NCBI GenBank assembly: GCA_023423715.1
Contig: JAFAFC010000029.1
Coordinates: 62,001 to 126,000, forward strand
Direction of reading: 5' to 3'
Length of the DNA stretch: 64,000 bases
Source of the DNA: Bacteroidota bacterium
GTDB taxonomy: Bacteria > Bacteroidota > Bacteroidia > Flavobacteriales > Weeksellaceae
Below, piece by piece: positions 17,395 through 27,540 of this stretch. The notes below the pieces were generated by a model, which was not told where the DNA came from, did not search any database, and saw only the letters and a program-made list of their open reading frames with translations. Numbering within the stretch: the first letter of the stretch is position 1; each line of letters starts with the position of its first letter. The position numbers and the translations under genes were made by a program.

Positions 17395-19998
17395 ATGACT
17401 TCACAAGAAATACGCCAGCAGTTTTTAGATTTTTTCAAAAGCAAAGAACATTTAATCGTTCCTTCTGCACCGATCGTTTTGAAAGATGATCCTACGTTGA
17501 TGTTCTCCAATTCGGGGATGACGCAGTTTAAGGATTATTTTTTAGGGTATAAAGAACCTAAAGCGCCTCGTATTGCCGATACGCAAAAATGTCTTCGTGT
17601 TTCTGGAAAGCATAATGATTTGGACGATGTGGGTCGTGATACCTATCACCACACGATGTTCGAAATGTTGGGAAACTGGTCTTTTGGGGATTATTTCAAA
17701 AAAGAAGCGATTTCTTGGGCTTGGGAATTATTGACGGAAGTGTATAAAATTCCAAAAGAAAATTTGTACGTAACGATTTTTGAAGGCGATGCAACGGAAA
17801 ATTTGGAGCGTGACCAAGATGCATACGATTATTGGAAGGCGTTTATTTCGGAAGATCGAATTATCAACGGAAACAAGAAAGATAATTTCTGGGAAATGGG
17901 TGCGAGTGGACCTTGTGGACCATGTTCTGAAATTCATGTTGATTTACGTACAGAAGAAGAAAAAGCAAAAGTTTCTGGTCTTGAATTAGTGAATAACGAC
18001 CATCCTCAAGTTGTGGAGATTTGGAATCTCGTTTTCATGCAATACAACCGTAAAGCTGATGGAAGTTTAGAAAATCTTCCTGCAAAACATATTGATACTG
18101 GAATGGGCTTCGAGCGTCTTTGTATGGCTTTACAACACAAAGAATCCAATTATGATACGGATGTTTTCACACCTTTAATTGCTAAAGTTGAGGAACTTTC
18201 AGGAAAAAAATATACTGGAATTTTAACAGACGAAAAAGATATTGCAATCCGCGTTGTTGTTGATCATATACGTGCAGTTTCATTCGCAATTGCTGATGGA
18301 CAGCTGCCTTCAAACAATGGAGCAGGATATGTAATTCGTCGAATTTTGAGAAGAGCGATTTCGTATGCGTATCGTTTCTTGGATATGAAAGAACCATTTT
18401 TATACGAATTGGTTGCAGTTTTGAAAAATCAAATGGGCGCATTCTTCCCAGAATTGGAAAAACAAGAAAAGTTGATTACAGAAGTAATCAAAGAAGAAGA
18501 AAATTCTTTTTTAAAGACAATTGAACACGGCTTAGTTCGAGTTGAAAAGCTAATTCAACAAACCCAAGCGAAAAACGAAAAAGTTCTTCCTAGTGAAGAG
18601 GTTTTCGAATTGTATGATACGTACGGCTTTCCAGATGATTTAACGAGAATTATTGCAGAAGAAAAAGGATTAACGATTGATGAAGCTGGTTTTGAAGCCG
18701 AAATGCAAAAGCAAAAGCAACGTTCTAAAAAAGATTCAGCGGCAAAAGTCTATGACTGGGTTGTTTTAGAAGAAAAGCCTGAAACGTTCGTTGGTTACGA
18801 TCAAACAGAATCCGAGGTTTTGATTACACGTTATCGTAAAATTGAAAATAAAGACGGTGAGTTTTATCAAATCGTTTTAGACAAATCGCCTTTCTATCCA
18901 GAAGGAGGTGGGCAAGTTGGCGACAAAGGTGTTCTAGAAAATGCGGTTGAAAGCTTTGAAGTTTTAGAAACGAAAAAAGAGAACAACTTGATTATTTCCT
19001 TAATTAATGGACTTCCGAAAGATGCGGGAGCTGTTTTTTATGCGAAAGTGAATACGGCGGATCGTAAAAATTCTCAAGCAAATCACTCTGTAACGCACTT
19101 GTTACATGAAGCGTTGCGGGATGTTTTGGGAACTCATGTTGAGCAAAAAGGTTCATATGTTGGTCCAGATTATTTGCGTTTTGACTTCTCGCATTTCTCA
19201 AAAATGACTGAAGAAGAATTGGCTTTGGTTGAAGAAAAGGTGAACGAGAAAATCAAAGAAAATATTGCTCTTCAAGAGTTTAGAAATATTCCTATTCAAG
19301 AAGCTTTGGACAAAGGAGCAATGGCTTTATTTGGTGAAAAATACGGTGATAATGTGCGTATGATTCAGTTTGGTTCGTCCAAAGAACTTTGTGGTGGAAC
19401 GCACGTGAAATCAACTTCGGAAATTGGTCATTTCAAATTGGTAAATGAAAGTTCAACAGCAGCGGGAATCCGTAGAATTGAAGCGATTTCTGGAGATAAA
19501 TCAGAGGCGTATTTTAAAGGTTTAGAAACTCAAATTTCAGAATTATCTCAATTGTTGAAATCAAAAGATGTTTTGAAATCGGTTGAAAAATTGATGGAAG
19601 AAAATCAGCAATTGAAAGCCGAAATTGAAGGTCTGAAAAAAGAAAAAGCAAAAGGGGAAATCCAAAACTGGAAAAACGAATTTGTAGCGAAAGAGGATAA
19701 AAATCTTTTGGTGAAGAAAACGTCTTTGGATGCAGGTTCTGTGAAGGATATTGTTTTCCAATTGAAAAAAGAGATGCCGAAATCGGTTATCGTAATAATT
19801 TCTGATGCAGGCGACAAACCAATGATTACGGTTGGGGTTTCTGCTGATTTGGAAGCAACCTACCAAGCTGGTGCAATTGTTAAAGATTTGGCGAAAGAAA
19901 TCCAAGGTGGAGGTGGCGGAAATCCAGGTTTCGCAACCGCTGGAGGAAAAAATCTGGACGGAATTGAAAATGCCTATCAGAAGGCTTTAGGTTTGTAA
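17395..19998 (+). CDS. alaS: alanine--tRNA ligase
   Basis: Cytoplasmic class II synthetase that charges tRNA-Ala. At 867 residues it is full length. The N-terminal catalytic core has the motif 2 region (TYHHTMFEMLGNWSFGDYF) and the ATP-site region GPCGPCSEIH. The middle has the anticodon/tRNA-binding helices. The editing domain carries the zinc ligands HSVTHLLH and CGGTH. The C-terminal oligomerisation domain ends with GGGGGNPGFATAGG. It stands alone with its own promoter. Confidence 0.98.
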   Translation: MTSQEIRQQFLDFFKSKEHLIVPSAPIVLKDDPTLMFSNSGMTQFKDYFLGYKEPKAPRIADTQKCLRVSGKHNDLDDVGRDTYHHTMFEMLGNWSFGDYFKKEAISWAWELLTEVYKIPKENLYVTIFEGDATENLERDQDAYDYWKAFISEDRIINGNKKDNFWEMGASGPCGPCSEIHVDLRTEEEKAKVSGLELVNNDHPQVVEIWNLVFMQYNRKADGSLENLPAKHIDTGMGFERLCMALQHKESNYDTDVFTPLIAKVEELSGKKYTGILTDEKDIAIRVVVDHIRAVSFAIADGQLPSNNGAGYVIRRILRRAISYAYRFLDMKEPFLYELVAVLKNQMGAFFPELEKQEKLITEVIKEEENSFLKTIEHGLVRVEKLIQQTQAKNEKVLPSEEVFELYDTYGFPDDLTRIIAEEKGLTIDEAGFEAEMQKQKQRSKKDSAAKVYDWVVLEEKPETFVGYDQTESEVLITRYRKIENKDGEFYQIVLDKSPFYPEGGGQVGDKGVLENAVESFEVLETKKENNLIISLINGLPKDAGAVFYAKVNTADRKNSQANHSVTHLLHEALRDVLGTHVEQKGSYVGPDYLRFDFSHFSKMTEEELALVEEKVNEKIKENIALQEFRNIPIQEALDKGAMALFGEKYGDNVRMIQFGSSKELCGGTHVKSTSEIGHFKLVNESSTAAGIRRIEAISGDKSEAYFKGLETQISELSQLLKSKDVLKSVEKLMEENQQLKAEIEGLKKEKAKGEIQNWKNEFVAKEDKNLLVKKTSLDAGSVKDIVFQLKKEMPKSVIVIISDAGDKPMITVGVSADLEATYQAGAIVKDLAKEIQGGGGGNPGFATAGGKNLDGIENAYQKALGL

Positions 19999-20038
19999 TT
20001 TTACTATTCCTCAATATGGAAGAAATATATTAGGAGAT

Positions 20039-20061
20039 TTTCGGCGGCGAAGCCGCCGAAA
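20039..20061 (+). terminator. GC-rich hairpin after alaS
   Basis: TTTCGGCGGC (20039-20048) pairs perfectly with GCCGCCGAAA (20052-20061) around GAA. It is conspicuously GC-rich for this genome and is followed by ACCCTTTT. Probable alaS terminator, though the T-tract is short. Confidence 0.6.
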
Positions 20062-20098
20062 CCCTTTTAAAATTCATTTTTTCGCAACAAATTCATTC

Positions 20099-20839
20099 AT
20101 GCGTTTATTCATTAGTTTATTTTTTGGTTTAAGTTTGGTTCTCGTTTCCTGCAAGAAAGAGGAAGAAACTAACGTGAATAAGGTTTTGAAGAACATTCAA
20201 GCCGAATCGAAATCCTATCAAGCAAATGGATTGAAATTGATGAAGTCCGAACGAACGGGCGACCATGAAATCAGCTTGCTTTTTTCGTATGATGTTGATG
20301 AACGATTGAGTGAAATTTCAGTAATAAAATCCGCTTTGATTGGGATGGTCGGGAAAATGATTTGGAGTAATCCTGAAAACAAGAAATTGTTTAATGAAGG
20401 CATTAATTTCCGAATTTTAGTTCAAGATCAAAACGGAAAAATTGTTGCTGAGGAATTGATGAACAAATCCAATATGAATGGTTTGAAACCTGGAGAGATT
20501 ATTAATCCAAAACATAACGAACTTCAAAAAATGTTGGAAGTCTACAACGGGAATCTTCCGATTACCGATTCAGTTTCTGGAGTTAAAATAACGATGATTT
20601 CACTAGGGAAAAATAGCGATGTAGTTTATACTGCCGTAGTCCCGAACAAATTGAAAGATATCGTGAAACGCGACGAGTCGAAGAATATTATCAAATCGGA
20701 TATGAGCAAAGATCAACAATTGAAAAAAGTCTTAAGTGAATTAATGTATTTTGACATCAAATCTTTGAAATATCAATATCGTGATAATGCTGGAAAGCTG
20801 CTTCAGGAAATAGAAATGCATCCAAAAGATTTTAAATAA
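20099..20839 (+). CDS. hypothetical lipoprotein
   Basis: 246-residue lipoprotein with lipobox LVSC (Cys18), followed by a run of Lys/Glu. The mature part alternates charged helices and short strands. No domain is recognised. It is flanked by the alaS hairpin and its own strong terminator, so it is probably monocistronic. Confidence 0.78.
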   Translation: MRLFISLFFGLSLVLVSCKKEEETNVNKVLKNIQAESKSYQANGLKLMKSERTGDHEISLLFSYDVDERLSEISVIKSALIGMVGKMIWSNPENKKLFNEGINFRILVQDQNGKIVAEELMNKSNMNGLKPGEIINPKHNELQKMLEVYNGNLPITDSVSGVKITMISLGKNSDVVYTAVVPNKLKDIVKRDESKNIIKSDMSKDQQLKKVLSELMYFDIKSLKYQYRDNAGKLLQEIEMHPKDFK

Positions 20840-20857
20840 TTTAGTTCTACAACTTAT

Positions 20858-20888
20858 AAAACGTCTCATTTTTGAGACGTTTTTTTGT
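20858..20888 (+). terminator. terminator
   Basis: ACGTCTCA (20861-20868) pairs with TGAGACGT (20873-20880), followed by T7. Confidence 0.92.
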
Positions 20889-21021
20889 TTCATTTACTTG
20901 TAATTTTAGATTATCAAGACCAATTCTAAGTATTGACATTGCATTCATATTTGGTCAATTCATGGAAGAAAACTTAAAAATATGGTGTCGGTTTCTTAAA
21001 ATACAGTTCATATGCAGAGCC

Positions 21022-21029
21022 TAGTTTTG
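21022..21029 (+). promoter_or_regulatory. -7 promoter box for PhoX-like gene
   Basis: TAGTTTTG matches TAnnTTTG, ending 12 bases before the annotated ATG, so the leader would be very short. The start at the internal Met5 (21053) may be the one used. Confidence 0.5.
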
Positions 21030-21040
21030 CTCTAGTAAAA

Positions 21041-22528
21041 ATGAAATCAAATATGAATTTACATCACAGTATTGCAGCTTTTGCGTTTTTAGCTTTAACA
21101 TTTCAAAGCTGTAATGACGAGTCAGGTTCTGATAACAAACCTGTAAATCCAGAAATTAAAATTGAAAACTTTTCTAAAGAACCGGCTTTCGTTTTTGGAA
21201 TGCCTGGTTTTGAAAATTTAGAAATTAATACGCTTATTTCGAGTTCGGATGCGCTTCCGCAATCGCCAAACTTCGTGTTTGCAGGACAGCCAGACGGAAT
21301 GGGAATCATGAAAGATCCTGCATCAGACGGATATTTAATGATTACGAATCACGAAATCACGCAATCAGTTTCAAGAGTATATTTAGATAAAACTTTTAGA
21401 CCCATCAAAGGAGAGTATATTTTAAATGGAATTGGTGGGATGACGCGTTTGTGTTCGGCAACATTAGCAACGCCAGAAACGCACGGTTTCAGTGCGTTTT
21501 TAACGGCTGGAGAATCGGGTGCCGAAAGTATGGTTCATGCCATTAATCCTTTAGCGCCAGCTTCTCAAGCTTCGGATCAGTCACGAGTAAAACCTGCTTT
21601 AGGAAAGGCTTCTATGGAAAATGCGGTTCCGCTTCCTAAAGATGTTTCAGGTGGGAAAACGTATATTTTAATTGGTGAAGATCAATCGTATTCGTCTTCG
21701 CATCAGTCGGCTGGTCAATTGGTAATGTACGTGGCAGATAAGCAGGGAGATTTGGATAATGGAAAATTATACGCTTTAAAAAGAAAAAACAACGATTATA
21801 CGGAAACCAATATTACCAAAGGAAGTTCGTATGAAGTGGAGTTTGTTGAAATTCCAAATGCGAAAAAACTAACAGGTGCAGAAATCAACCAAAAAAATAT
21901 TGACAATAATGCGATTCGTTTTTCAAGAGTTGAAGATGTAGATTACAGAAAAGGAGCCAATAAAGGAAGAGAAATTTACTTTACAGCAACGGGAGAATCG
22001 AGTGATGGAGTAAATCCAAAACCTGGATTCACGATGTGGGGAAGAGTGTACAAATTGGTTTTAAACGAAAACAACATGCTTACCGGTAAATTGGAGTTGG
22101 TTGCCGAAGGAGATTCGAATCCTGGAAACAACATCATCAACCCAGATAACCTTTGTGTAACGGAAAATTACGTGTACATCCAAGAAGATGGAGATTCATA
22201 TTACCCTGCTGCGAAGCACGATTCATACATCTGGCAATTGAATATTTCAACGAAAGAATACAAACCTTGGTTGAACATGAAGCATAACAGAACTGATACA
22301 GCTTGGCAAACGGCTTACAACCAATCTGGAAGCTTACAAAAGTTCGGTTCTTGGGAATTTGGAGCGATGGTAGATGTGTCGGATATTATCGGCGTTCCTA
22401 ACACGTTTGCAGTAAACGTTCACTCACACACATGGCAAAAAGATGCGTTTAAAAATGCAGATGGAGCGGGTGTAAACACCAATAAAGAAGGTGGACAAGT
22501 AGTATTGATTCGCAACGTACAGAGATAA
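21041..22528 (+). CDS. PhoX/DUF839-family lipoprotein phosphatase-like
   Basis: 495-residue exported lipoprotein (lipobox FQSC, Cys24) with the beta-propeller pattern of PhoX/DUF839 proteins. Supporting stretches are YLMITNHEITQ near the N terminus, RVEDVDYRKGANKGREIYFTATGE in the middle and PDNLCVTENYVYIQEDGD towards the C terminus, the last being the phosphatase-like calcium/iron site region. PhoX enzymes are Ca/Fe-dependent alkaline phosphatases used in phosphate scavenging, and activity of this homologue is inferred. A possible unit with the following di-haem peroxidase is interrupted by a strong hairpin. Confidence 0.82.
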   Translation: MKSNMNLHHSIAAFAFLALTFQSCNDESGSDNKPVNPEIKIENFSKEPAFVFGMPGFENLEINTLISSSDALPQSPNFVFAGQPDGMGIMKDPASDGYLMITNHEITQSVSRVYLDKTFRPIKGEYILNGIGGMTRLCSATLATPETHGFSAFLTAGESGAESMVHAINPLAPASQASDQSRVKPALGKASMENAVPLPKDVSGGKTYILIGEDQSYSSSHQSAGQLVMYVADKQGDLDNGKLYALKRKNNDYTETNITKGSSYEVEFVEIPNAKKLTGAEINQKNIDNNAIRFSRVEDVDYRKGANKGREIYFTATGESSDGVNPKPGFTMWGRVYKLVLNENNMLTGKLELVAEGDSNPGNNIINPDNLCVTENYVYIQEDGDSYYPAAKHDSYIWQLNISTKEYKPWLNMKHNRTDTAWQTAYNQSGSLQKFGSWEFGAMVDVSDIIGVPNTFAVNVHSHTWQKDAFKNADGAGVNTNKEGGQVVLIRNVQR

Positions 22529-22550
22529 CTAATTAGTAACTTTTTTCTAT

Positions 22551-22590
22551 AAAGTATCAGTAGATTTTCTTTCTACTGATACTTTTTCGC
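22551..22590 (+). terminator. long hairpin just upstream of the di-haem peroxidase gene
   Basis: AAAGTATCAGTAGA (22551-22564) pairs perfectly with TCTACTGATACTTT (22572-22585), followed by a T-run that ends only a few bases before the next ATG at 22595. It is a terminator for the PhoX-like gene or an attenuator for the next gene. Confidence 0.85.
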
Positions 22591-22594
22591 AATT

Positions 22595-24400
22595 ATGAAA
22601 AACCTTTTCAAAACCGTATGTTTTCTCGTTTTAATTTCGATTTTTGGTATCACAATTCAGTGTAAAGATCAAGGTCAGAAACCAATTAACGAAGATTTAG
22701 GAAGCGTAAAAACCGAGATTTTAAAAATCAACCAAACCTTCAATACACAAACGAGCGAACTCATTCATTTGGTGGAACAAAATAAGGATGAACAAACTAT
22801 TCAAGCTCGTTTTGATCAACTTCGTTTAAGCTACAAAAAAATGGAGTGGGCGATTGAGTATTTCCTTCCCAATTCGGCTCGATTTATTAATGGGCCAGCT
22901 CTTCCCGAAATTGAATTTGAAGAACATACCGTTCTCGAGCCTGAAGGATTGCAAGTTTTAGAAGAACTTATTTATCCATATTCTCCCGAAAATAAAGAAG
23001 AAGTTATCCGAATGCTCAAAAAATTGGTGAACAAATCGGGAGCGATAAAAACGAATTTTGAAACCATTTCAGTCAATCGGAACCAAGTTTTTGATGCGCT
23101 TCGACAAGAAGTTTTCCGAATTACAAGTTTAGGAATTGCCGGTTTTGATACGCCAATTTCAGGAAAGCATCTTCAAGAAATGCCGTATACATTAGAAAGT
23201 TTGAAGTATTTTCTAAAGCATATTTCGTACGAGAAAAACAACAAAGCTTTTCAGGATATTTCACGATTAATTGATCAAGCCAAAGCTGAACTTCAAAAGA
23301 ATTCCAACAAAGACACGTTTAATTATGCTGATTTTATAGCTGATATCTTAAATCCTTTAGCATCCGAAGTTTTGGAGTTTAAGAAAATTGAAGATATTCA
23401 GGATATTGAAGTCACTTCTGTCATCAATAAAAACGCTGCCAATTTTTTCTCAAAAGACGCTTTTAGTCCCAATGCATTTGTACCTGGAAAAAAATTTGAA
23501 ATGTCTACGGAAAAAGCGGATTTAGGAAAGAAATTATTTAGTGATAATCTACTTTCTAAAAACAGCGATCGAAGTTGTGCGACGTGCCATGTTGCCGAAA
23601 AAGCATTTACAGACGGCATGGAAAAATCACTTTCACTCATTGGCGCACCACTTTCCAGAAATACACCTTCGCTCAATTATTCAGGTCTGCAACAAGCGCA
23701 GTTTTGGGATATGCGACAAGCCGATTTGGAGGGTCAAAGTTCTGATGTTATCACGAACAAAGAAGAAATGCACGGTGATTTGGAAACGATTATTGCAAAA
23801 ATTAATGCACATCCTGAATATTCAAAAATTTTCAAACAAATTTACCTGACGAACAAGGTAGAAACGTGGCAACTTCAAAATGCTTTGGCGAGTTATATTC
23901 GTTCTTTGCCGACGTTTAACTCTAATTTCGATACTTTCATGCGCGGAAATAAAAACGCTATTACGGCGAATCAAAAACAAGGTTTCAATTTGTTTGTAGG
24001 GAAAGCAAAATGTACGACTTGTCACTTTTTTCCATTATTCAATGGAACCGTTCCACCCAATTACGTAAAAACTGAACAAGAAGTTTTAGGAACAGCGGAA
24101 AATGCGAAGAATCAAAAATTGGATTCTGATTTAGGTCGAGGAAAATTCCATGCAACAGTGCAGGAATTGCAACATTCATTTAAAACACCAACCATTCGAA
24201 ATATCAATAAAACTGCACCGTATATGCATAACGGAGGTTATCAAACCTTAAAACAAGTGATGGATTTCTACAATAAAGGAGGTGGAAAAGGTTTAGGTTT
24301 AAAAGTAGATAATCAAACCTTACCCGAAGATCAACTCAATTTGACCGATAAAGAAATCGACCAAATCATTGATTTTATGAAGACTTTGTACGACAAGTAA
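22595..24400 (+). CDS. di-haem cytochrome c peroxidase family protein with N-terminal extension
   Basis: 601-residue exported protein. The C-terminal two thirds is a CcpA/MauG-type di-haem peroxidase with haem motifs CATCH (Cys328) and CTTCH (Cys473) and a late TAPYMHNGGY loop typical of the family. The N-terminal third (about 30-270) is a helical domain resembling imelysin/EfeO-type sequences (for example YKKMEWAIEYF, GPALPEIE), common in Bacteroidota homologues. A Cys at 23 could be lipidated, but the box is atypical. The periplasmic role is hydrogen peroxide removal or oxidation of an unknown substrate. No promoter is seen between it and the hairpin. Confidence 0.9.
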   Translation: MKNLFKTVCFLVLISIFGITIQCKDQGQKPINEDLGSVKTEILKINQTFNTQTSELIHLVEQNKDEQTIQARFDQLRLSYKKMEWAIEYFLPNSARFINGPALPEIEFEEHTVLEPEGLQVLEELIYPYSPENKEEVIRMLKKLVNKSGAIKTNFETISVNRNQVFDALRQEVFRITSLGIAGFDTPISGKHLQEMPYTLESLKYFLKHISYEKNNKAFQDISRLIDQAKAELQKNSNKDTFNYADFIADILNPLASEVLEFKKIEDIQDIEVTSVINKNAANFFSKDAFSPNAFVPGKKFEMSTEKADLGKKLFSDNLLSKNSDRSCATCHVAEKAFTDGMEKSLSLIGAPLSRNTPSLNYSGLQQAQFWDMRQADLEGQSSDVITNKEEMHGDLETIIAKINAHPEYSKIFKQIYLTNKVETWQLQNALASYIRSLPTFNSNFDTFMRGNKNAITANQKQGFNLFVGKAKCTTCHFFPLFNGTVPPNYVKTEQEVLGTAENAKNQKLDSDLGRGKFHATVQELQHSFKTPTIRNINKTAPYMHNGGYQTLKQVMDFYNKGGGKGLGLKVDNQTLPEDQLNLTDKEIDQIIDFMKTLYDK

Positions 24401-24420
24401 GAAATAGGCCTTGCCTATAA

Positions 24421-24472
24421 AAATAATTCGCATGAAGAAAATATAAATTTCTTGATGCGAATTTTATTTTTT
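24421..24472 (+). terminator. terminator after the peroxidase gene
   Basis: AATTCGCATGAAGAAA (24425-24440) pairs with TTTCTTGATGCGAATT (24448-24463) with one mismatch, followed by T-rich sequence. Confidence 0.88.
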
Positions 24473-24557
24473 AATGTGATTGAAATATAAAACCATTCTT
24501 TAAAAATGTAACTTTCCAGCTGGAAAAGCTACTTATTTTTAAACATTAATCTTGTTT

Positions 24558-26981
24558 ATGAAAAAATACGCGTCACTCGTTTTATTTTTCGTTTTTATCT
24601 CCATTTTTTCCCAGAATAAAATCACGGTTTTTGAAGCAGGGAACCGCAAACCAATTGTGAATGCGACGGTTTCATGTAATAAAGTTCCTATTGGGAAAAC
24701 CAATTCTTTGGGGCAATTGGACTTCCGAACAAAATGTAAACTGATTGAAGTTTCTATGCCGGGATATTATTCGGAAGATGTTTTGGTTGATAAGCGTATG
24801 GAAGCTACTTTAAGTGAAGTTGATGGTGAAACGAGAACGATAGAAACGGTTGTTTTAAATGATAAAAGTGATCCGGAAGCCCTGAAAATTCTAGATAAAG
24901 TAAATGCGAATTACGAAAATAATTCACCAAAAAGGTTGGACTCGTATTCCTTTAAATCATACGAGAAAATTTCCTACGATTTCGATGAAGACAGTATTAG
25001 AGCGTATAATGATTTTCTAGAAAAGCGATTGGATTTACTCTCAAAACTTCCAAAAAAAGACCAAACGGAAGAACAGAAAAAAGACTCGTTAGAGTGGAAT
25101 GGAGTGAGCAAAATGATGGGGAAATCCAAAATGTTTCTTTGGGAAAAAGCGCAAGAATATTTGTATTCTAAAAAATATGGTGAGAAAATAAACATTTTAG
25201 ACAATCGAATTTCAGGATTGAAAGAGCCGATTTATGAAATGTTCACCTTGCGTTCGAACCGAACAAAAGTTCCGCGCGAGGTCGCTAAAGAAAACCGGAA
25301 TCTGTATCGTTTTTTCCTTTCTGATTCCATTGAAATAGATGGTCGAATGAATTACGTAATTCGTTTTCGTCAAGTAGATTACAAACAGGCTATTAATCGA
25401 AGAAAGTTTAATGGTTATTTGTACATCGACAAAGATACTTATGCGGTGAAAAAGCTGGAAAGTAGCTCGAAAAAAGCCAATGAAGGAACCATTACGAGTA
25501 TTTGGAAACCGATTGATAACAAATGGTTTTTGGTGAAAGAAAATTTTAAGCTGAAAGCCGGAAATGTCAATTTTGGTGCGAAGAAAGCGGATTCCGCAGG
25601 TTTAAAAAAGCAGTTTGGGATGTATGTTTTTTTAACTTCCGATTTCTTTGATTTTAAAGTTCCAGCCGATGTCAAAGCCAAAGATTTCAAAGGCTACACG
25701 ATGGAAGTTCAGAATACAGATGGGAAAACTTTAGATCAATACCGTATCAATCCGCTTTCGGAACGCGAAGCAGATACCTATAAACAAATTGATAGTTTAG
25801 GAAAAAAATATAAAGTCGATCAAAAAGCAAGTGTTCTTTCGGCTTTAGTAAAAGGAAAAGTTCGCGTTGGAAATGTTGATTTTGATGCGTCACAGTTTCT
25901 AAAATACAATTTGTACGAGGGTTTTAGAGTCGGCGTTGGTGCAAAATTGAATGAGCGTTTTCACAAATATATTTCGCCAGATGCGTATGTGGGCTATGGC
26001 TTTAAAGATGAAGGGTTCAAGTATGGAGTAGGTTTGGATGTTCGCACAACGACAAGAAAAACTTCTTTTTTCCGAATTGAGTATTACGATGATGTCGTGG
26101 CTTCAGGGAAGTTCAGTGAAAATATGTGGAACTTCCGTATGAAGCTGATGAATTCTGGAGTGGATATGAAAAACGACGTTTTTTATGGTTACAGAGGATT
26201 TAAACTTTCTTACGAAGCAGATATTGCGAACTCATTAACGATGCAAGTTGCTGCAAAAAAAGATCAGGAAAGATCCTTGTTTGATTATAATTTTAGAGGT
26301 TTAGGAGATCGTTTTGATAATTTTAGTACGAAAATATCACTGAAATATTCGCCTGGATCGAAAAATATCATGACGCCTTCTGGAAAATATACATTTGAAC
26401 AAAATTTTCCTGAAGTTTTCTTCAACTACGAAAAAGGAATGAAAGCTTTTGGTGGTGATTTGGAGTATGATCGTTTTGATGTTTTATTAGCCCATCAGCT
26501 AAAATGGGGTGGTGGTGTAACTGGTGTTCGTGCTTATGCAGGTTTGATGTCTGGAAATGCTCCGATTTGGCATCACTTTCAGCAAAATGGTTTAGGCTCT
26601 GGCGAAGAGAATTCATTTAATTTCAATTTAACTTCCTATTTAGGTTTTGCTACGATGGAAGCTGGAAAATACTATAATGATCGATTTGCGGGCTTTTATT
26701 TAACGCATCGAATTCCGTGGTATTTCAAAAGTTTTGGAAAAAACACCTCTAGTTTTGATGTCGTTTATCGAGGAATTATCGGAAATATGGACGATATGGC
26801 AGATCATCAGTTTAAATATGATAAGTTGAATCATTTCTACCAAGAAGTCGGCTTAGAGTGGAATAATTTCTTGAGTTCGCAATTTAATCTTGGGTTTTTC
26901 TACAGAGTTGGGCATTACCACACGCAAATTTTCAAAGATAATTTTGCCATTCAGTTTAAGTTTAAATTCTTAGGATTTTAA
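24558..26981 (+). CDS. DUF5686/carboxypeptidase-regulatory-like outer-membrane barrel protein
   Basis: 807-residue protein started at the ATG at 24558; the open frame also offers TTG two codons earlier. A signal peptide (about 1-19) is followed by a CarboxypepD-regulatory-like beta-sandwich (about 22-100, FEAGNRKPIVNATVSCN...), then a large DUF5686-type region, and a C-terminal outer-membrane barrel ending in Phe (FKFKFLGF), the expected last-strand aromatic. Such proteins are widespread Bacteroidota envelope proteins of unknown transport role. The downstream gene starts at the stop codon (TAATG). Confidence 0.85.
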   Translation: MKKYASLVLFFVFISIFSQNKITVFEAGNRKPIVNATVSCNKVPIGKTNSLGQLDFRTKCKLIEVSMPGYYSEDVLVDKRMEATLSEVDGETRTIETVVLNDKSDPEALKILDKVNANYENNSPKRLDSYSFKSYEKISYDFDEDSIRAYNDFLEKRLDLLSKLPKKDQTEEQKKDSLEWNGVSKMMGKSKMFLWEKAQEYLYSKKYGEKINILDNRISGLKEPIYEMFTLRSNRTKVPREVAKENRNLYRFFLSDSIEIDGRMNYVIRFRQVDYKQAINRRKFNGYLYIDKDTYAVKKLESSSKKANEGTITSIWKPIDNKWFLVKENFKLKAGNVNFGAKKADSAGLKKQFGMYVFLTSDFFDFKVPADVKAKDFKGYTMEVQNTDGKTLDQYRINPLSEREADTYKQIDSLGKKYKVDQKASVLSALVKGKVRVGNVDFDASQFLKYNLYEGFRVGVGAKLNERFHKYISPDAYVGYGFKDEGFKYGVGLDVRTTTRKTSFFRIEYYDDVVASGKFSENMWNFRMKLMNSGVDMKNDVFYGYRGFKLSYEADIANSLTMQVAAKKDQERSLFDYNFRGLGDRFDNFSTKISLKYSPGSKNIMTPSGKYTFEQNFPEVFFNYEKGMKAFGGDLEYDRFDVLLAHQLKWGGGVTGVRAYAGLMSGNAPIWHHFQQNGLGSGEENSFNFNLTSYLGFATMEAGKYYNDRFAGFYLTHRIPWYFKSFGKNTSSFDVVYRGIIGNMDDMADHQFKYDKLNHFYQEVGLEWNNFLSSQFNLGFFYRVGHYHTQIFKDNFAIQFKFKFLGF

Positions 26982-27514
26982 TGGTTTTGAATAATCGGTT
27001 ACTTTACTTTTTAGCATCACTTGTATTGGTTTATGCAAGTATTCGGTGGTATGTTGATCAAGGTGAACGCAAATATATCTTTGTTGTTTTTGTGGCTTTT
27101 ACAATTGCTGTTTTTGTTGGTTTGAATTGGTATCAAAATTTGGATTCGAAGAAAAAGACCTATTCTAATGCCGATTATGATGAATTTGAAGCCTCTTTAG
27201 AAGACGATGGTGATTTTGTGTTTGATGAATCAGGTTTTTCTATTCAAAATACGGCAAAAGTTGATTGGGATGATGTTGAGAAAATTAACATTTACAAATA
27301 TGTGAAATCCAAGGGTGAAACTTTTTTGAAAGTTAGAATCGAAACAAAAGATAGGAACTTAGATATTCTCGATTCGGTTCCTGGCTATCCCAAATTTTCA
27401 GAAAAAATGATGAATTATTTAGGGGTTTTTGCTGATTGGGAATGGCAGCACCCAGGAAAAGATGAGGTCCTTGAACTTTATGAAAAACCAGTTGAAGAAT
27501 CTACTAAAGAATAA
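26981..27514 (+). CDS. hypothetical membrane protein
   Basis: 177-residue protein with two N-terminal transmembrane segments (about 7-23 and 32-50) followed by an acidic cytoplasmic domain containing GFSIQNTAKVDWDDVEKINIYKY, which resembles the PH-like domain of bacterial bPH/YcxB proteins. Its start overlaps the stop of the DUF5686 gene, implying translational coupling. Function is unknown. Confidence 0.8.
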   Translation: MVLNNRLLYFLASLVLVYASIRWYVDQGERKYIFVVFVAFTIAVFVGLNWYQNLDSKKKTYSNADYDEFEASLEDDGDFVFDESGFSIQNTAKVDWDDVEKINIYKYVKSKGETFLKVRIETKDRNLDILDSVPGYPKFSEKMMNYLGVFADWEWQHPGKDEVLELYEKPVEESTKE

Positions 27515-27540
27515 ATAAAGTACTTGTTTTTGATCCTACT

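Noticed and set aside
20039..20061. GC-rich hairpin after alaS as a dispersed repeat element
   Set aside because: I see only one copy in this window, and its position fits a terminator.
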